NCBI RefSeq assembly: GCF_900129805.1
Contig: NZ_FQWY01000015.1
Location: forward strand, 1 to 53,630
Direction: 5' to 3'
DNA from: Thermosyntropha lipolytica DSM 11003
GTDB taxonomy: Bacteria; Bacillota; Syntrophomonadia; Syntrophomonadales; Syntrophomonadaceae
DNA: 53,630 bases
The notes below the pieces were generated by a model. The model saw only the letters and a list, made by a program, of their open reading frames with translations. It was not told the origin of the DNA and searched no databases. A program made the translations under genes and the position numbers. This document shows positions 43,889-53,178 of the stretch, piece by piece (the stretch's first letter is position 1; the number at the start of each line of letters is the position of its first letter).

Positions 43889-43937
43889 TCATTTAGGAGC
43901 CTTAAAGAAAAAATAAATCTATTGAGGAGGTAAAAGG

Positions 43938-44846
43938 ATGAATTTTCAGGAGATTATTCTGCGTTTGCAAAACTATTGGGGCAAGCAGGGATGTATTATT
44001 CAGCAGCCTTATGATGTGGAAAAAGGGGCGGGAACCATGAACCCTGCCACTTTCTTAAGGGCTTTAGGCCCGGAACCGTTTAATGTAGCTTATGTTGAAC
44101 CATCCCGGCGTCCCACCGACGGACGTTATGGGGAAAATCCCAATCGCCTTCAGCACTATTATCAGTACCAGGTTATATTAAAACCTTCTCCTGATAATGT
44201 AATCGACCTTTATATTGATAGCCTGAGAGATCTGGGGATTAAGCCGGAAGAACACGATATACGGCTGGTAGAAGACAACTGGGAATCTCCTACTCTGGGA
44301 GCCTGGGGATTAGGCTGGGAGATATGGCTTGATGGCATGGAAGTAACCCAGTTTACCTATTTTCAGCAGTGCGGAGGTTATGATTGTAATCCGGTATGTG
44401 CGGAAATTACCTATGGCTTAGAAAGGATAGCCATGTTCATCCAGAATAAGGAAAGTGTTTTTGATATTGAATGGGTAGATGGCATAACTTATGCTGATGT
44501 GCATCATCAAGGGGAAGTAGATTATTCCTACTATAATTTTGAGTATGCGGATATAGATACCCTTATGACGATGTTTAATCTGTGCGAAAAAGAAGCTATA
44601 AGAATAGCAGAAAAAAATCTGGTGTTGCCGGCCTATGATTATGTCCTCAAATGTTCGCATCTTTTTAACCTTCTGGATGCCAGGGGAGCTATAAGTGTGA
44701 CCGAAAGGATGAGTTATATATTAAGGGTGCGCAATCTTGCCCGCATGGTAGCGGGAGAATATTTGAAACAGCGAAGGAGACTGGGCTATCCTTTGATAAA
44801 GGATGAAAAGCTTAGACAGGAACTTTTAGCCAGGGAGGAGGTTTAA
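43938..44846 (+). CDS. glyQ: Glycine--tRNA ligase alpha subunit
   Basis: This is the 302-residue catalytic subunit of the tetrameric bacterial glycyl-tRNA synthetase. It begins [19 protein letters not shown] and has the class II motifs [22 protein letters not shown] and [22 protein letters not shown]. It is controlled by the glycyl T-box upstream. glyS follows 3 bases after the stop. Confidence 0.98.
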   Translation: MNFQEIILRLQNYWGKQGCIIQQPYDVEKGAGTMNPATFLRALGPEPFNVAYVEPSRRPTDGRYGENPNRLQHYYQYQVILKPSPDNVIDLYIDSLRDLGIKPEEHDIRLVEDNWESPTLGAWGLGWEIWLDGMEVTQFTYFQQCGGYDCNPVCAEITYGLERIAMFIQNKESVFDIEWVDGITYADVHHQGEVDYSYYNFEYADIDTLMTMFNLCEKEAIRIAEKNLVLPAYDYVLKCSHLFNLLDARGAISVTERMSYILRVRNLARMVAGEYLKQRRRLGYPLIKDEKLRQELLAREEV

Positions 44847-44849
44847 AAA

Positions 44850-46919
44850 ATGGTAAGAGATTTAATTTTTGAAATAGGGGTGGAAGAAATTCCCGCTGCT
44901 TACATGCCTAAAGCGCTGGAGGATTTTAAGAATAATGCGCTAGAAAGTCTGAATAAAGCCCGCTTACACTATGAAGAAGTAAAGAGTCTAGGTACTCCCC
45001 GTCGTCTGACTTTGTATGTTAAAGGCCTGAGGGAAAGGCAAGAAGATGCGGTAATCGAAAGCCGGGGTCCCAAAAAAGCTGCTGCTTTTGACCAGGAAGG
45101 TAGGCCTACCCGGGCTTTAGAAGGTTTTGCCCGCAGTCAGAATATAAATGTAGAGGATATAGAAGTACGGGAAGTAAATGGGGTGGAATATGTTTTTGCG
45201 GTAAAAACCGAAAAAGGCAGAGAAACCAGCGAAGTATTGCCTTCTCTTTTGTATGAGCTGGTCAAGGCTTTTTCTTTCCCCAAATCTATGCGCTGGGGAG
45301 GGTACAGTTTCCGCTTTGCCCGGCCTATAAGATGGCTTTTGGCTTTGTACGGGGAAGAAAAAATCGTTTTTAACCTGGAAAATATAACTAGTTCTAATTA
45401 TACCTACGGACACCGGTTTTTGTCGCCAGGGAGGCTTGAAGTAAAAAATGCGGGTGATTATTTTAAGGTTTTAGAAAATAATTATGTGATTATAGATCAG
45501 GAGAGGAGAAAAGAATTAATCTGGCAGCAGATTGAAAAAGTAGCCTCTGAGCTTGGAGGCAGGCCTTTAAAAGATGAGGATCTGCTGGATGAGATTAATT
45601 ATCTGGTGGAATATCCTACGGCTTTTGCCGGCAGTTTTTCTTCTTCTTATTTAGAAGTGCCGAAAGAAGTTTTAACTACTACTATGATAGAAAATCAAAG
45701 ATATGTTCCGGTATTTGACAGAGAAGGAAGGCTTATGCCGGTTTTTATAGGGGTAAGAAATGGAACCGGTGAGTTTATCGACATAGTGAGGGCAGGAAAT
45801 GAGAGGGTGCTTAAAGCCCGGCTGGAAGATGCTCTGTTTTTCTGGAAAGAAGACCTGAAACAGCCTCTGGATAAGATGGCGGAAAAACTAGGCCATATTC
45901 TTTTCCATGAGCGTTTGGGCAGTGTTATGGATAAGGTAAAAAGGATTACTAATATTGCTCTTTTTATAGGGGAAAAATATCGCTTAAGCCATGGGGAAAA
46001 AATAAGGCGCGCTGCTTATCTTTGCAAGGCTGATCTGGTGAGCAATATGGTTTATGAGTTTCCTGAACTGCAAGGCATAATGGGCAGATATTATGCGCTA
46101 AACCATGGTGAGGATGAAGAGGTGAGCCAGGCTATTTTCGAACATTATTTGCCTCGTTTTGCCGGAGATGAGTTGCCTGGTACGGAAACAGGCACGGTTT
46201 TAAGCCTGGCGGAAAAGATTGATAACCTGACCGGATTTTTTGCTATGGGCATAAAGCCCAGCGGGTCTCAGGATCCCTATGCTCTGCGGCGGCAGGCGAT
46301 GGGAATAGTAAATATTGTTCTGGATAAAGGGATTAAGATGGATTTATATGCGGTCCTGGAAAAAGCTTACCAGGAAGTACTGCCTTTCCGTCCAGAGCGA
46401 GGAAAAGAGGAAACGAGAGAAGAAGTTTTAGAGTTTATCCTGCAGCGTATGCGAGGGATTATGCTGGAGGAGGGAATATCATATGATGTTGTGGATGCGG
46501 TTTTAGCCTGTCCGAGCGGGGATCTGGTTGATATTATGAACCGGGCGCAGATTTTAAAAGATTTTAGGGGAGATGCTCTTTTTACCCCATTGATGACTGT
46601 TTTCAACCGCTGTTATAACCTGTCTAAAAAATGGGAGTCCCCAGAAGTAGATACAGATGTGCTGCAGGATGAAACGGAAAAAGTGCTCTATCTGAAATAT
46701 GAAGAAGTAAAAGATGAAGTGGAAAGGGCAATTGATAAGGGAGATTATAGGATGGCCCTGGTAAGGATAGCCGGCCTGCAGAGTTATGTTGATGATTTCT
46801 TTAATGCGGTTATGGTTATGGTAGAAGATGAAAAGCTTAAAGCGGCAAGGCTGGGAATTTTGAAATCTATTGTAAAATTATGCAATAAAATTGCTGATTT
46901 CAGTAAAATAGTGGAATAA
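44850..46919 (+). CDS. glyS: Glycine--tRNA ligase beta subunit
   Basis: This 689-residue subunit binds tRNA. It opens with LIFEIGVEEIPAAYMPKALEDF, contains KSMRWG, FVRPIRW-like FARPIRWLLAL, the HD-domain part (YEFPELQGIMGRYYA and SGSQDPYALRRQAMG) and the anticodon-binding C-terminus. It forms an operon with glyQ. Confidence 0.98.
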   Translation: MVRDLIFEIGVEEIPAAYMPKALEDFKNNALESLNKARLHYEEVKSLGTPRRLTLYVKGLRERQEDAVIESRGPKKAAAFDQEGRPTRALEGFARSQNINVEDIEVREVNGVEYVFAVKTEKGRETSEVLPSLLYELVKAFSFPKSMRWGGYSFRFARPIRWLLALYGEEKIVFNLENITSSNYTYGHRFLSPGRLEVKNAGDYFKVLENNYVIIDQERRKELIWQQIEKVASELGGRPLKDEDLLDEINYLVEYPTAFAGSFSSSYLEVPKEVLTTTMIENQRYVPVFDREGRLMPVFIGVRNGTGEFIDIVRAGNERVLKARLEDALFFWKEDLKQPLDKMAEKLGHILFHERLGSVMDKVKRITNIALFIGEKYRLSHGEKIRRAAYLCKADLVSNMVYEFPELQGIMGRYYALNHGEDEEVSQAIFEHYLPRFAGDELPGTETGTVLSLAEKIDNLTGFFAMGIKPSGSQDPYALRRQAMGIVNIVLDKGIKMDLYAVLEKAYQEVLPFRPERGKEETREEVLEFILQRMRGIMLEEGISYDVVDAVLACPSGDLVDIMNRAQILKDFRGDALFTPLMTVFNRCYNLSKKWESPEVDTDVLQDETEKVLYLKYEEVKDEVERAIDKGDYRMALVRIAGLQSYVDDFFNAVMVMVEDEKLKAARLGILKSIVKLCNKIADFSKIVE

Positions 46920-47010
46920 AAAAATTAAAAAACAGGATTTTTTTGCGCCATATAGTATAGTATAATTAAATAAATCCAGACAAAAAGTATATCATAATTT
47001 GGTGATTGCA

Positions 47011-47664
47011 ATGATAGAATTAACTGAAAGGCAAGAAAAAATCCTGGAAATAGTAAAAAAATATGGTCCCATTACCGGTGAAAACATCGCGGAAATGCTT
47101 AATGTTACCCGGGCTGCCCTCAGGCCTGATTTGGCAGTTTTGACTATGTCAGGCTATCTGGAGGCTAAACCCCGGGTAGGCTATACTTTTCGTAATGGAG
47201 CAGTAGAAAATGAAATCCGCAAGATCCTTAACCGCTACCGGGTTAGGGATGTTAAGTCAGTGCCGGTGGTGGTGAAGGAGACCTGCAGCATATATGATGC
47301 TATTGTGGCACTTTTTACTGAAGATACCGGGAGTATTTATGTGGTAGATGAAGATAATTTTCTTACCGGGGTAGTATCGCGTAAGGATTTTCTGAAGGCT
47401 ACCCTGGGGCAGATGGATATTAACAAAATCCCTATCAGTGTTATAATGACCAGAATGCCCAATATAATAACTACTACGCTGGATGAAACGGTAGTGGAAG
47501 CAGTAAGAAAAATTGTCGAACATGAAGTGGACAGCCTTCCGGTAGTAAAATGTTTTATCGATGAAAACAATGAAGAAAAACTGCAGGTAGTTGGCAAAAT
47601 AAGCAAGACTACCATCGCCAGGTTATTTTTAGATCTGGCGATGAAGAGGTTTGAGGGGGTTTAA
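47011..47664 (+). CDS. ccpN: CcpN-type regulator: winged helix plus two CBS domains
   Basis: The protein is about 217 residues, with an N-terminal winged helix (LTERQEKILEIVKKYGPITGENIAEMLNVTRAALRPDLAVLTMSGYLEAKPRVGY) and two CBS domains (about 80-205) that would bind an adenine nucleotide. This is the CcpN/YqzB architecture; in Bacillus CcpN represses gluconeogenic genes. The next genes encode the PPDK regulatory protein and PPDK, so a role in pyruvate/PEP control fits. I prefer ATG 47011; a TTG four codons earlier is in frame. A possible -10 TATAAT lies at 46960-46965. Confidence 0.93.
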   Translation: MIELTERQEKILEIVKKYGPITGENIAEMLNVTRAALRPDLAVLTMSGYLEAKPRVGYTFRNGAVENEIRKILNRYRVRDVKSVPVVVKETCSIYDAIVALFTEDTGSIYVVDEDNFLTGVVSRKDFLKATLGQMDINKIPISVIMTRMPNIITTTLDETVVEAVRKIVEHEVDSLPVVKCFIDENNEEKLQVVGKISKTTIARLFLDLAMKRFEGV

Positions 47665-47667
47665 GCT

Positions 47668-48489
47668 TTGACAGGGCATTTACCAGGAGTATATATTGTT
47701 TCCGATTCCATAGGGGAAACGGCGGAGATGGTGGTAAGGGCGGCAGCGAGCCAGTTTAACTCCGGGCATATGGAAATAAGAAGGGTGCCTAATATATCTG
47801 ACCAGGATACTTTGCTGCATGTAGTAGAACAGGCAGCTAGCCATAATTTTATTATTGCCTATACGCTGGTTATTGATGAGCTGGCTGATTTTTTAAATCA
47901 GAAGGCGCGTGAGGCCGGAGTGATATGTATTGATATATTAGGTCCGGTTATTGAGGCTTTTAAACAGGTAAGCGGAATGGAACCTAAAAAAGAGCCTGGC
48001 CTTCTGCGCAAGGTTGATGAAATGTACTATAAAAGGGTAGAAGCAGTTGAATTTGCGGTGCGCTATGATGATGGCAAGGATCCCAGAGGGATTAATCTGG
48101 CAGACATTGTTCTGGTAGGGGTTTCGCGTACCTCTAAAACTCCATTGTCTATGTATCTGGCTCATAAAAGATTAAAGGTGGCCAATGTTCCGCTGGTGCC
48201 GGAAGTAGCTCCTCCCGAAGAGTTGTTCAGGCAAGAAAAAGGCAAAGTTATTGGCCTTACTATAAAACCGGAACAGCTTTATCATATCCGGGCCGAAAGA
48301 TTAAAAACCTTAGGGCTTAAAGGACAAGCCAGTTATGCCGATGAAAAGCGTATTCTGGAAGAACTGGAGTTTGCTGATAAGGTTATGAAAAAGATTGGCT
48401 GTCCTGTAATAGATGTTACCAATAAGGCAGTGGAGGAAACGGCCAGTAAAATTTTAGAAATTTATTATAGGAGGTTGAGCAATGTCTAG
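47668..48489 (+). CDS. Pyruvate, phosphate dikinase regulatory protein (bifunctional kinase/phosphorylase)
   Basis: This 273-residue protein of the DUF299/PSRP family switches its target dikinase off with ADP and on with phosphate. Visible: VYIVSDSIGETAEMVV at the start, the P-loop GVSRTSKTPLSMYLA, KRLKVANVPLVPEV, and VIDVTNKAVEETA at the end. It starts with TTG 47668 behind GAGGGGG, and its end overlaps the target gene ppdK by 8 bases. The overlap with PPDK, not PEP synthase, identifies the substrate as PPDK. Confidence 0.95.
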   Translation: MTGHLPGVYIVSDSIGETAEMVVRAAASQFNSGHMEIRRVPNISDQDTLLHVVEQAASHNFIIAYTLVIDELADFLNQKAREAGVICIDILGPVIEAFKQVSGMEPKKEPGLLRKVDEMYYKRVEAVEFAVRYDDGKDPRGINLADIVLVGVSRTSKTPLSMYLAHKRLKVANVPLVPEVAPPEELFRQEKGKVIGLTIKPEQLYHIRAERLKTLGLKGQASYADEKRILEELEFADKVMKKIGCPVIDVTNKAVEETASKILEIYYRRLSNV

Positions 48490-51130
48490 TCACAAGTATG
48501 TTTATCTTTTTGAAGAAGGCAATGCTGACATGAAGTACCTCTTGGGGGGCAAGGGTGCTAATCTGGCAGAAATGAGCCGTATCGGCCTTCCGGTTCCTCC
48601 TGGTTTTACTATAACTACGGAGGCCTGTAATTTTTATCTCAAGGAGAATAAAAGTTTTCCGGAAGGCATGATGGAGCAGGTTTATGCTGCTCTTAAAAAA
48701 ATTGAAGAAAAAACAGGCAAAATCTTTGGTGATGCTTTAAATCCCCTGTTAGTTTCCGTAAGATCCGGGGCTGCTATCTCTATGCCGGGTATGATGGACA
48801 CTATACTTAATTTAGGGTTGAATGATGAAACGGTAAAAGGGCTGGCAGCTTTAACCGGTGACGAAAGATTTGCCTATGATTGCTACCGCCGCTTTATCCA
48901 GATGTTCAGCAATGTAGTTCTGGAAGTAGAACATTCTCTTTTTGAAGATATTATCGAAAGATATAAAAGCAAATTGGGAATTATTTTTGATTATGAGATA
49001 CCAGCTGAAGAGTTGAAAAAAATAATTGAGGAATACAAGGCTTTGGTAAAGAAAGAAAAAGGCTTTGATTTTCCTCAGGATGTCCATGAACAGCTGGTTA
49101 TGGCTATCAGGGCTGTTTTTGATTCCTGGAATAACCAGCGGGCTATAGTTTACCGCCGCATAAACAAGATTGATGATAATTTAGGTACGGCGGTTAATGT
49201 TCAATCTATGGCCTTTGGCAATATGGGGAATGACAGCGGTACCGGAGTTGCTTTCACCCGCAATCCATCTACCGGGGCCAAAGAGCTTTATGGAGAATTT
49301 CTGGTAAATGCTCAAGGGGAAGATGTGGTAGCTGGCATAAGGACTCCTATGCCTATTTCCAAACTTAAAGAGGAATTGCCCGGTGTCTATGAGCAGTTTA
49401 TAGATACCTGTGCCAAGCTGGAAAAACATTATCGTGATATGCAGGATATTGAGTTTACTGTGGAAAAAGGCAAGCTTTATATGCTGCAAACCCGCAGCGG
49501 CAAACGTACAGCGAGAGCTGCCGTTAATATTGCGGTGGATATGGTAAATGAGGGCTTGATAACTAAAGAAGAAGCACTTATGCGTGTAGACCCGGAACAG
49601 CTTAACCAGCTTTTGCACCGGCAAATCGACCCTTCTGCCAAGTTAGAGCCTATTGCCCAGGGACTTCCTGCTTCACCTGGTGCTGCCTGTGGTAAGGTGG
49701 TGTTTGATGCTGATATAGCTGAAAAATTAGGAGAAGCAGGGGAAAAAGTGATTCTGGTACGCAATGAAACTACTCCTGATGATATCCACGGTATAGTTTT
49801 AGCCCAGGGGGTTTTAACTTCCAGAGGCGGCATGACTTCTCATGCGGCAGTAGTAGCTAGAGGTATGGGTAAACCATGTGTATGTGGCTGTGAAGTTATA
49901 AAGATAGATATGGCCAATAAACAGTTTACGGTAAATGGCACCGTAGTAAAAGAAGGAGATATTATCTCTATCGATGGCGCCACCGGAAGAGTTATGCTGG
50001 GTGAAGTACCTATGATAGAACCGAGCTTGTCTGGTGAATTTGCCACTCTGCTCAGCTGGGCAGATGAAGTAAGAAAGCTGAAGGTCAGAGCTAATGCTGA
50101 TAATCCTCAGGATGCAGCCAAAGCCAGAGAATTTGGAGCTGAAGGTATAGGACTTTGCCGTACTGAACATATGTTTATGGAAACCGAAAGGCTTCCTATA
50201 GTGCAGGAAATGATATTAGCCGATAATGAGGAAGAGCGTAAAAAAGCGCTGGCAAAACTTTTGCCTTTCCAGAAGGAAGATTTTTACGGTATATTGAAGG
50301 CTATGTCACCTTATCCGGTTACTATAAGGTTGTTAGATCCTCCTTTACATGAATTTTTGCCTGACTATGAAACCTTACTTTTGGAAATTGCCGAATTAAA
50401 ACACAGCCATGCTGACCCGGCATTGATAAGAAAAAAAGAGGAGCTGGCAGCTAAGGTACATAGCCTGGCAGAGGCTAATCCTATGCTGGGGCACCGGGGA
50501 TGCCGTCTGGGGATAACTTATCCGGAGATTTACCGCATGCAGGCGAGGGCTATTTTTGAGGCCATGATTGAGCTTAAGAAAGAAAATATACCTGCTTTTG
50601 CGGAAATCGAAATACCGCTGGTAATGGATGTAGCCGAATTGGCTTTGCTGAAAGAAGAGATAAATGATGTTTACCGGGAAATTAAGGAAGAAACTGGTGT
50701 GGAATTAGAATATGCCGTAGGAACCATGATAGAGCTCCCACGGGCTTGCATAGTGGCTGATGAGCTGGCTAAAGAAGCAGAGTTTTTCTCTTTCGGTACT
50801 AATGACTTAACGCAGACTACTTTGGGCTTTAGCCGTGATGATGCTGAAGGTAAGTTTATCCCTGTATATCTAGATAAAAAGATAATAAAAAATAATCCCT
50901 TTGCCGTGTTAGACCGCAAAGGGGTAGGCGGCTTGATGAAGATAGCCGTGGAAAAAGCAAGATCCGAAAATCCCGATATACTGCTGGGGATTTGCGGAGA
51001 ACACGGAGGCGAACCGAGTTCAGTTGAATTCTGCCATATTATAGGGCTTAATTATGTAAGCTGTTCTCCTTATCGTATTCCGATTGCCCGCCTGGCAGCT
51101 GCTCAGGCTGCTCTGAAAAATGGAAAATAA
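48482..51130 (+). CDS. ppdK: Pyruvate, phosphate dikinase
   Basis: This 882-residue enzyme interconverts pyruvate, ATP and phosphate with PEP, AMP and pyrophosphate. It has the N-terminal nucleotide domain (VYLFEEGNADMKYLLGGKGANLAEM, SVRSGAAISMPGMMDTILNLGLN), the swivelling His domain with GGMTSHAAVVARGMGKPCVCG (His454 carries the phosphate, and the Thr two residues before it is the usual regulatory target) and the C-terminal PEP/pyruvate barrel (SFGTNDLTQTTLGFSRDD). The upstream overlapping regulatory gene fits control at that Thr. A terminator follows. Confidence 0.98.
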   Translation: MSSHKYVYLFEEGNADMKYLLGGKGANLAEMSRIGLPVPPGFTITTEACNFYLKENKSFPEGMMEQVYAALKKIEEKTGKIFGDALNPLLVSVRSGAAISMPGMMDTILNLGLNDETVKGLAALTGDERFAYDCYRRFIQMFSNVVLEVEHSLFEDIIERYKSKLGIIFDYEIPAEELKKIIEEYKALVKKEKGFDFPQDVHEQLVMAIRAVFDSWNNQRAIVYRRINKIDDNLGTAVNVQSMAFGNMGNDSGTGVAFTRNPSTGAKELYGEFLVNAQGEDVVAGIRTPMPISKLKEELPGVYEQFIDTCAKLEKHYRDMQDIEFTVEKGKLYMLQTRSGKRTARAAVNIAVDMVNEGLITKEEALMRVDPEQLNQLLHRQIDPSAKLEPIAQGLPASPGAACGKVVFDADIAEKLGEAGEKVILVRNETTPDDIHGIVLAQGVLTSRGGMTSHAAVVARGMGKPCVCGCEVIKIDMANKQFTVNGTVVKEGDIISIDGATGRVMLGEVPMIEPSLSGEFATLLSWADEVRKLKVRANADNPQDAAKAREFGAEGIGLCRTEHMFMETERLPIVQEMILADNEEERKKALAKLLPFQKEDFYGILKAMSPYPVTIRLLDPPLHEFLPDYETLLLEIAELKHSHADPALIRKKEELAAKVHSLAEANPMLGHRGCRLGITYPEIYRMQARAIFEAMIELKKENIPAFAEIEIPLVMDVAELALLKEEINDVYREIKEETGVELEYAVGTMIELPRACIVADELAKEAEFFSFGTNDLTQTTLGFSRDDAEGKFIPVYLDKKIIKNNPFAVLDRKGVGGLMKIAVEKARSENPDILLGICGEHGGEPSSVEFCHIIGLNYVSCSPYRIPIARLAAAQAALKNGK

Positions 51131-51138
51131 TCTTTATA

Positions 51139-51166
51139 AAAAGCCCCCGAATAGGGGGCTTTTTTG
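51139..51166 (+). terminator. Terminator after ppdK
   Basis: AAAAGCCCCC and GGGGGCTTTT pair (GCCCCC 51143-51148, GGGGGC 51154-51159), followed by a T-run. Confidence 0.93.
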
Positions 51167-51334
51167 CTAAAACCTGCTAAGGCAGGATATACCATGTGGT
51201 TCTAAAAATTAATATTTATTACTTTAAATACAGAATAAGGTTGTTCTTGGCCAGGATGTTTTCTCATCTCATAAACTCCTTGTCTCCCCGGTTTGTTTTT
51301 TACCATCTGATATGACTAAAATGAAGAAAACTTA

Positions 51335-51359
51335 GGGGACAGAACTGAAAACTGTCCTC
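51335..51359. repeat. GGGGACAG intergenic palindrome, second copy
   Basis: GGGGACAG (51335-51342) and CTGTCCTC (51352-51359) pair with one wobble around a loop, resembling the palindrome at 31093-31119. There is no T-run here. It lies between the ppdK terminator and the LysM gene. Confidence 0.55.
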
Positions 51360-51386
51360 GCAAATGAAGAAAGGGGAGATGAGAAA

Positions 51387-52280
51387 GTGCCAAAAAAGTT
51401 AAGCCGCAAGCTTTTAGCTCCTGTTTTGCTCATTTTATTTACTTTTAGTGGGGTTATTAATCTATCAGCTGCCGATAATCCCTATGGGTTAGATAATTTG
51501 CGCTTAGGAAGCAGAGGTACATATGTACAGAATTTACAGCGTGATTTGACCTTTCTCGGCTATGATACTAAAGGAGTAGATGGGATTTTTGGAAGTAATA
51601 CTTACAGTGCAGTAGTCCGCTTTCAGAGAGATCATAATTTATATCCCGATGGTATAGTAGGCAGACAGACTAAAGAGGTACTTAGCCGTAAAATAGCAGC
51701 CCGAACTTATACGGTAAGAGCAGGAGATACTCTGTATAAAATAAGCTTAAAATATGGAACCAGTGTAAATGCTGTTAAACAGGCTAATAACCTCAAATCT
51801 GACATGATATATCCAGGACAGGTGCTTTTAATACCTTCTTCCGGGACAACTACTCCTTCCCGTGGGGGAATAAGGTATCCTGAGGCAGCAGACTGGTGGA
51901 CAGATGTACAGTATGTATTTACCAGAGGAAGTATTGCTACGGTTACCGATGTGGATACCGGAATAAGCTATCAGGTGAGAAGAAAAGGGGGCACCAATCA
52001 TGCTGATTGTGAGCCTTTGACTAAGGCGGATACAGCCAAGATGAAGCAGATATATGGTGGGCAGTGGAGCTGGGCACGCCGAGCGGTAATAGTAAGTGTG
52101 AATGGACGTGTTTTCGCTGCTTCCCAGAATGGAATGCCGCATGGTTTATATGATATTTATGATAATAATTTTGATGGCCATTTTTGTATTCATTTTAAAA
52201 ACAGCAGAACCCATGGTACGAACAGAGTAGATGAAGCTCACCAGGCAGCGGTTATGAAAGCGGCAGGCTACAGGATATAA
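51387..52280 (+). CDS. Secreted peptidoglycan-binding protein with LysM and a conserved His/Cys C-terminal domain
   Basis: The 297-residue protein has a signal peptide (about residues 1-30, LLAPVLLILFTFSGVINLSAADN), a PG_binding_1 domain (about 35-105, LRLGSRGTYVQNLQRDLTFLGYDTKGVDGIFG), a LysM domain (about 110-153, YTVRAGDTLYKISLKYGTSVNAVKQANNL) and a C-terminal domain of about 125 residues that I cannot name. The latter carries HADCEPL, GMPHGLY, GHFCIHF and HGTNRVDEAHQ, a set of His, Cys and Asp that could be a catalytic or metal site. A cell-wall or spore-cortex role is likely. The start is GTG 51387 behind AGGGGAGATGAG. A terminator follows. Confidence 0.88.
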   Translation: MPKKLSRKLLAPVLLILFTFSGVINLSAADNPYGLDNLRLGSRGTYVQNLQRDLTFLGYDTKGVDGIFGSNTYSAVVRFQRDHNLYPDGIVGRQTKEVLSRKIAARTYTVRAGDTLYKISLKYGTSVNAVKQANNLKSDMIYPGQVLLIPSSGTTTPSRGGIRYPEAADWWTDVQYVFTRGSIATVTDVDTGISYQVRRKGGTNHADCEPLTKADTAKMKQIYGGQWSWARRAVIVSVNGRVFAASQNGMPHGLYDIYDNNFDGHFCIHFKNSRTHGTNRVDEAHQAAVMKAAGYRI

Positions 52281-52292
52281 GCAGGAAATAGG

Positions 52293-52321
52293 CAAAAACC
52301 CGGAAGTATCCGGGTTTTTGT
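52293..52321 (+). terminator. Terminator after the LysM protein gene
   Basis: CAAAAACCCGG (52293-52303) pairs with CCGGGTTTTTG (52310-52320) with a 6-base loop; the 3' arm supplies the T-run. Confidence 0.92.
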
Positions 52322-52429
52322 TATTTTAGTCATAAATGGCGTTGAGGTAAAATAAAATAAATAATTAAACATAAATAGAGGAATATAATTTAAAATGTAG
52401 TATTAAAATAGCAGTGGAGGTGTAAATAG

Positions 52430-53038
52430 ATGTCTGAATTATTAATTGTGGCAATAAATGGAAGCCCTGATCGCGAAGGAAACACATCTTTTTTGCTTAA
52501 GAAAGCAGCCGAGGCCTGTGAAAAAATGGGAGCTAGAGTCGAATTTATCCACTGTCAGCAGGTGCTGAAAGATTTGGCTACGCCTTTTTGTGTTGCCTGT
52601 TCTGTGCCTTGTTCGGGAAAATGCTTTCAGGATAAAGAAATGGAAAAGGCTTTAGATCTCATTGCTCAGGCAGATGGTATTATTCTGGGAAGTCCAGTTT
52701 ACTTTGGTACCGTATCTGCTCAGCTTAAAGCTTTCTGGGATAAAACAAGGAGTCTTAGAAATGACAAAAAACTTCTCAATGTGGTCGGAGGAGCCGTGGC
52801 AGTAGGAGCTTCCCGATTTGGCGGGCAGGAGACTACTATCAGGGCTATGCAGGATATGATGCTGGTACAGGGCATGATAGTAGTAGGAGATGGGTATTAT
52901 GCTGATGACTGCGGTCATATGGGAGCAGCCGGACAGAGGCCGGCTTCTGAAGATGAAAATGCGGTATTGAGAGCTTCTATTATAGGAAAAAGAATAGTGG
53001 AAGTGGCCAGAGCTACTAAGCATTTGAGGATGCGCTAG
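52430..53038 (+). CDS. NADPH-dependent FMN reductase-like / iron-sulfur flavoprotein
   Basis: This 202-residue flavodoxin-fold protein has the FMN phosphate loop NGSPDREGNTSFLL (10-23), ILGSPVYFGTVSAQLKAFWDKT in the middle, and a compact cysteine motif CVACSVPCSGKC (Cys54, 57, 61 and 65). Such a motif marks iron-sulfur flavoproteins, which pass electrons from ferredoxin to oxidants in anaerobes. It is a single-gene unit with GGAGGTG upstream and a terminator after. The physiological partner is unknown. Confidence 0.88.
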   Translation: MSELLIVAINGSPDREGNTSFLLKKAAEACEKMGARVEFIHCQQVLKDLATPFCVACSVPCSGKCFQDKEMEKALDLIAQADGIILGSPVYFGTVSAQLKAFWDKTRSLRNDKKLLNVVGGAVAVGASRFGGQETTIRAMQDMMLVQGMIVVGDGYYADDCGHMGAAGQRPASEDENAVLRASIIGKRIVEVARATKHLRMR

Positions 53039-53077
53039 ACTTATCAACGCTGGGTTTTTAAAGCATATGGTATAGGC

Positions 53078-53110
53078 AAAATCCTTAAGCTTAGAGCTTT
53101 AAGGATTTTT
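53078..53110 (+). terminator. Terminator after the flavoprotein gene
   Basis: AAAATCCTTAA (53078-53088) pairs with TTAAGGATTTT (53099-53109), ending in TTTTT. Confidence 0.85.
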
Positions 53111-53178
53111 ATTATTTTTTGTAGATGTAAAAAAGGGGGTTAGCAACAGTTGAATTAAATTTATAAAGTTTTTAAAAA

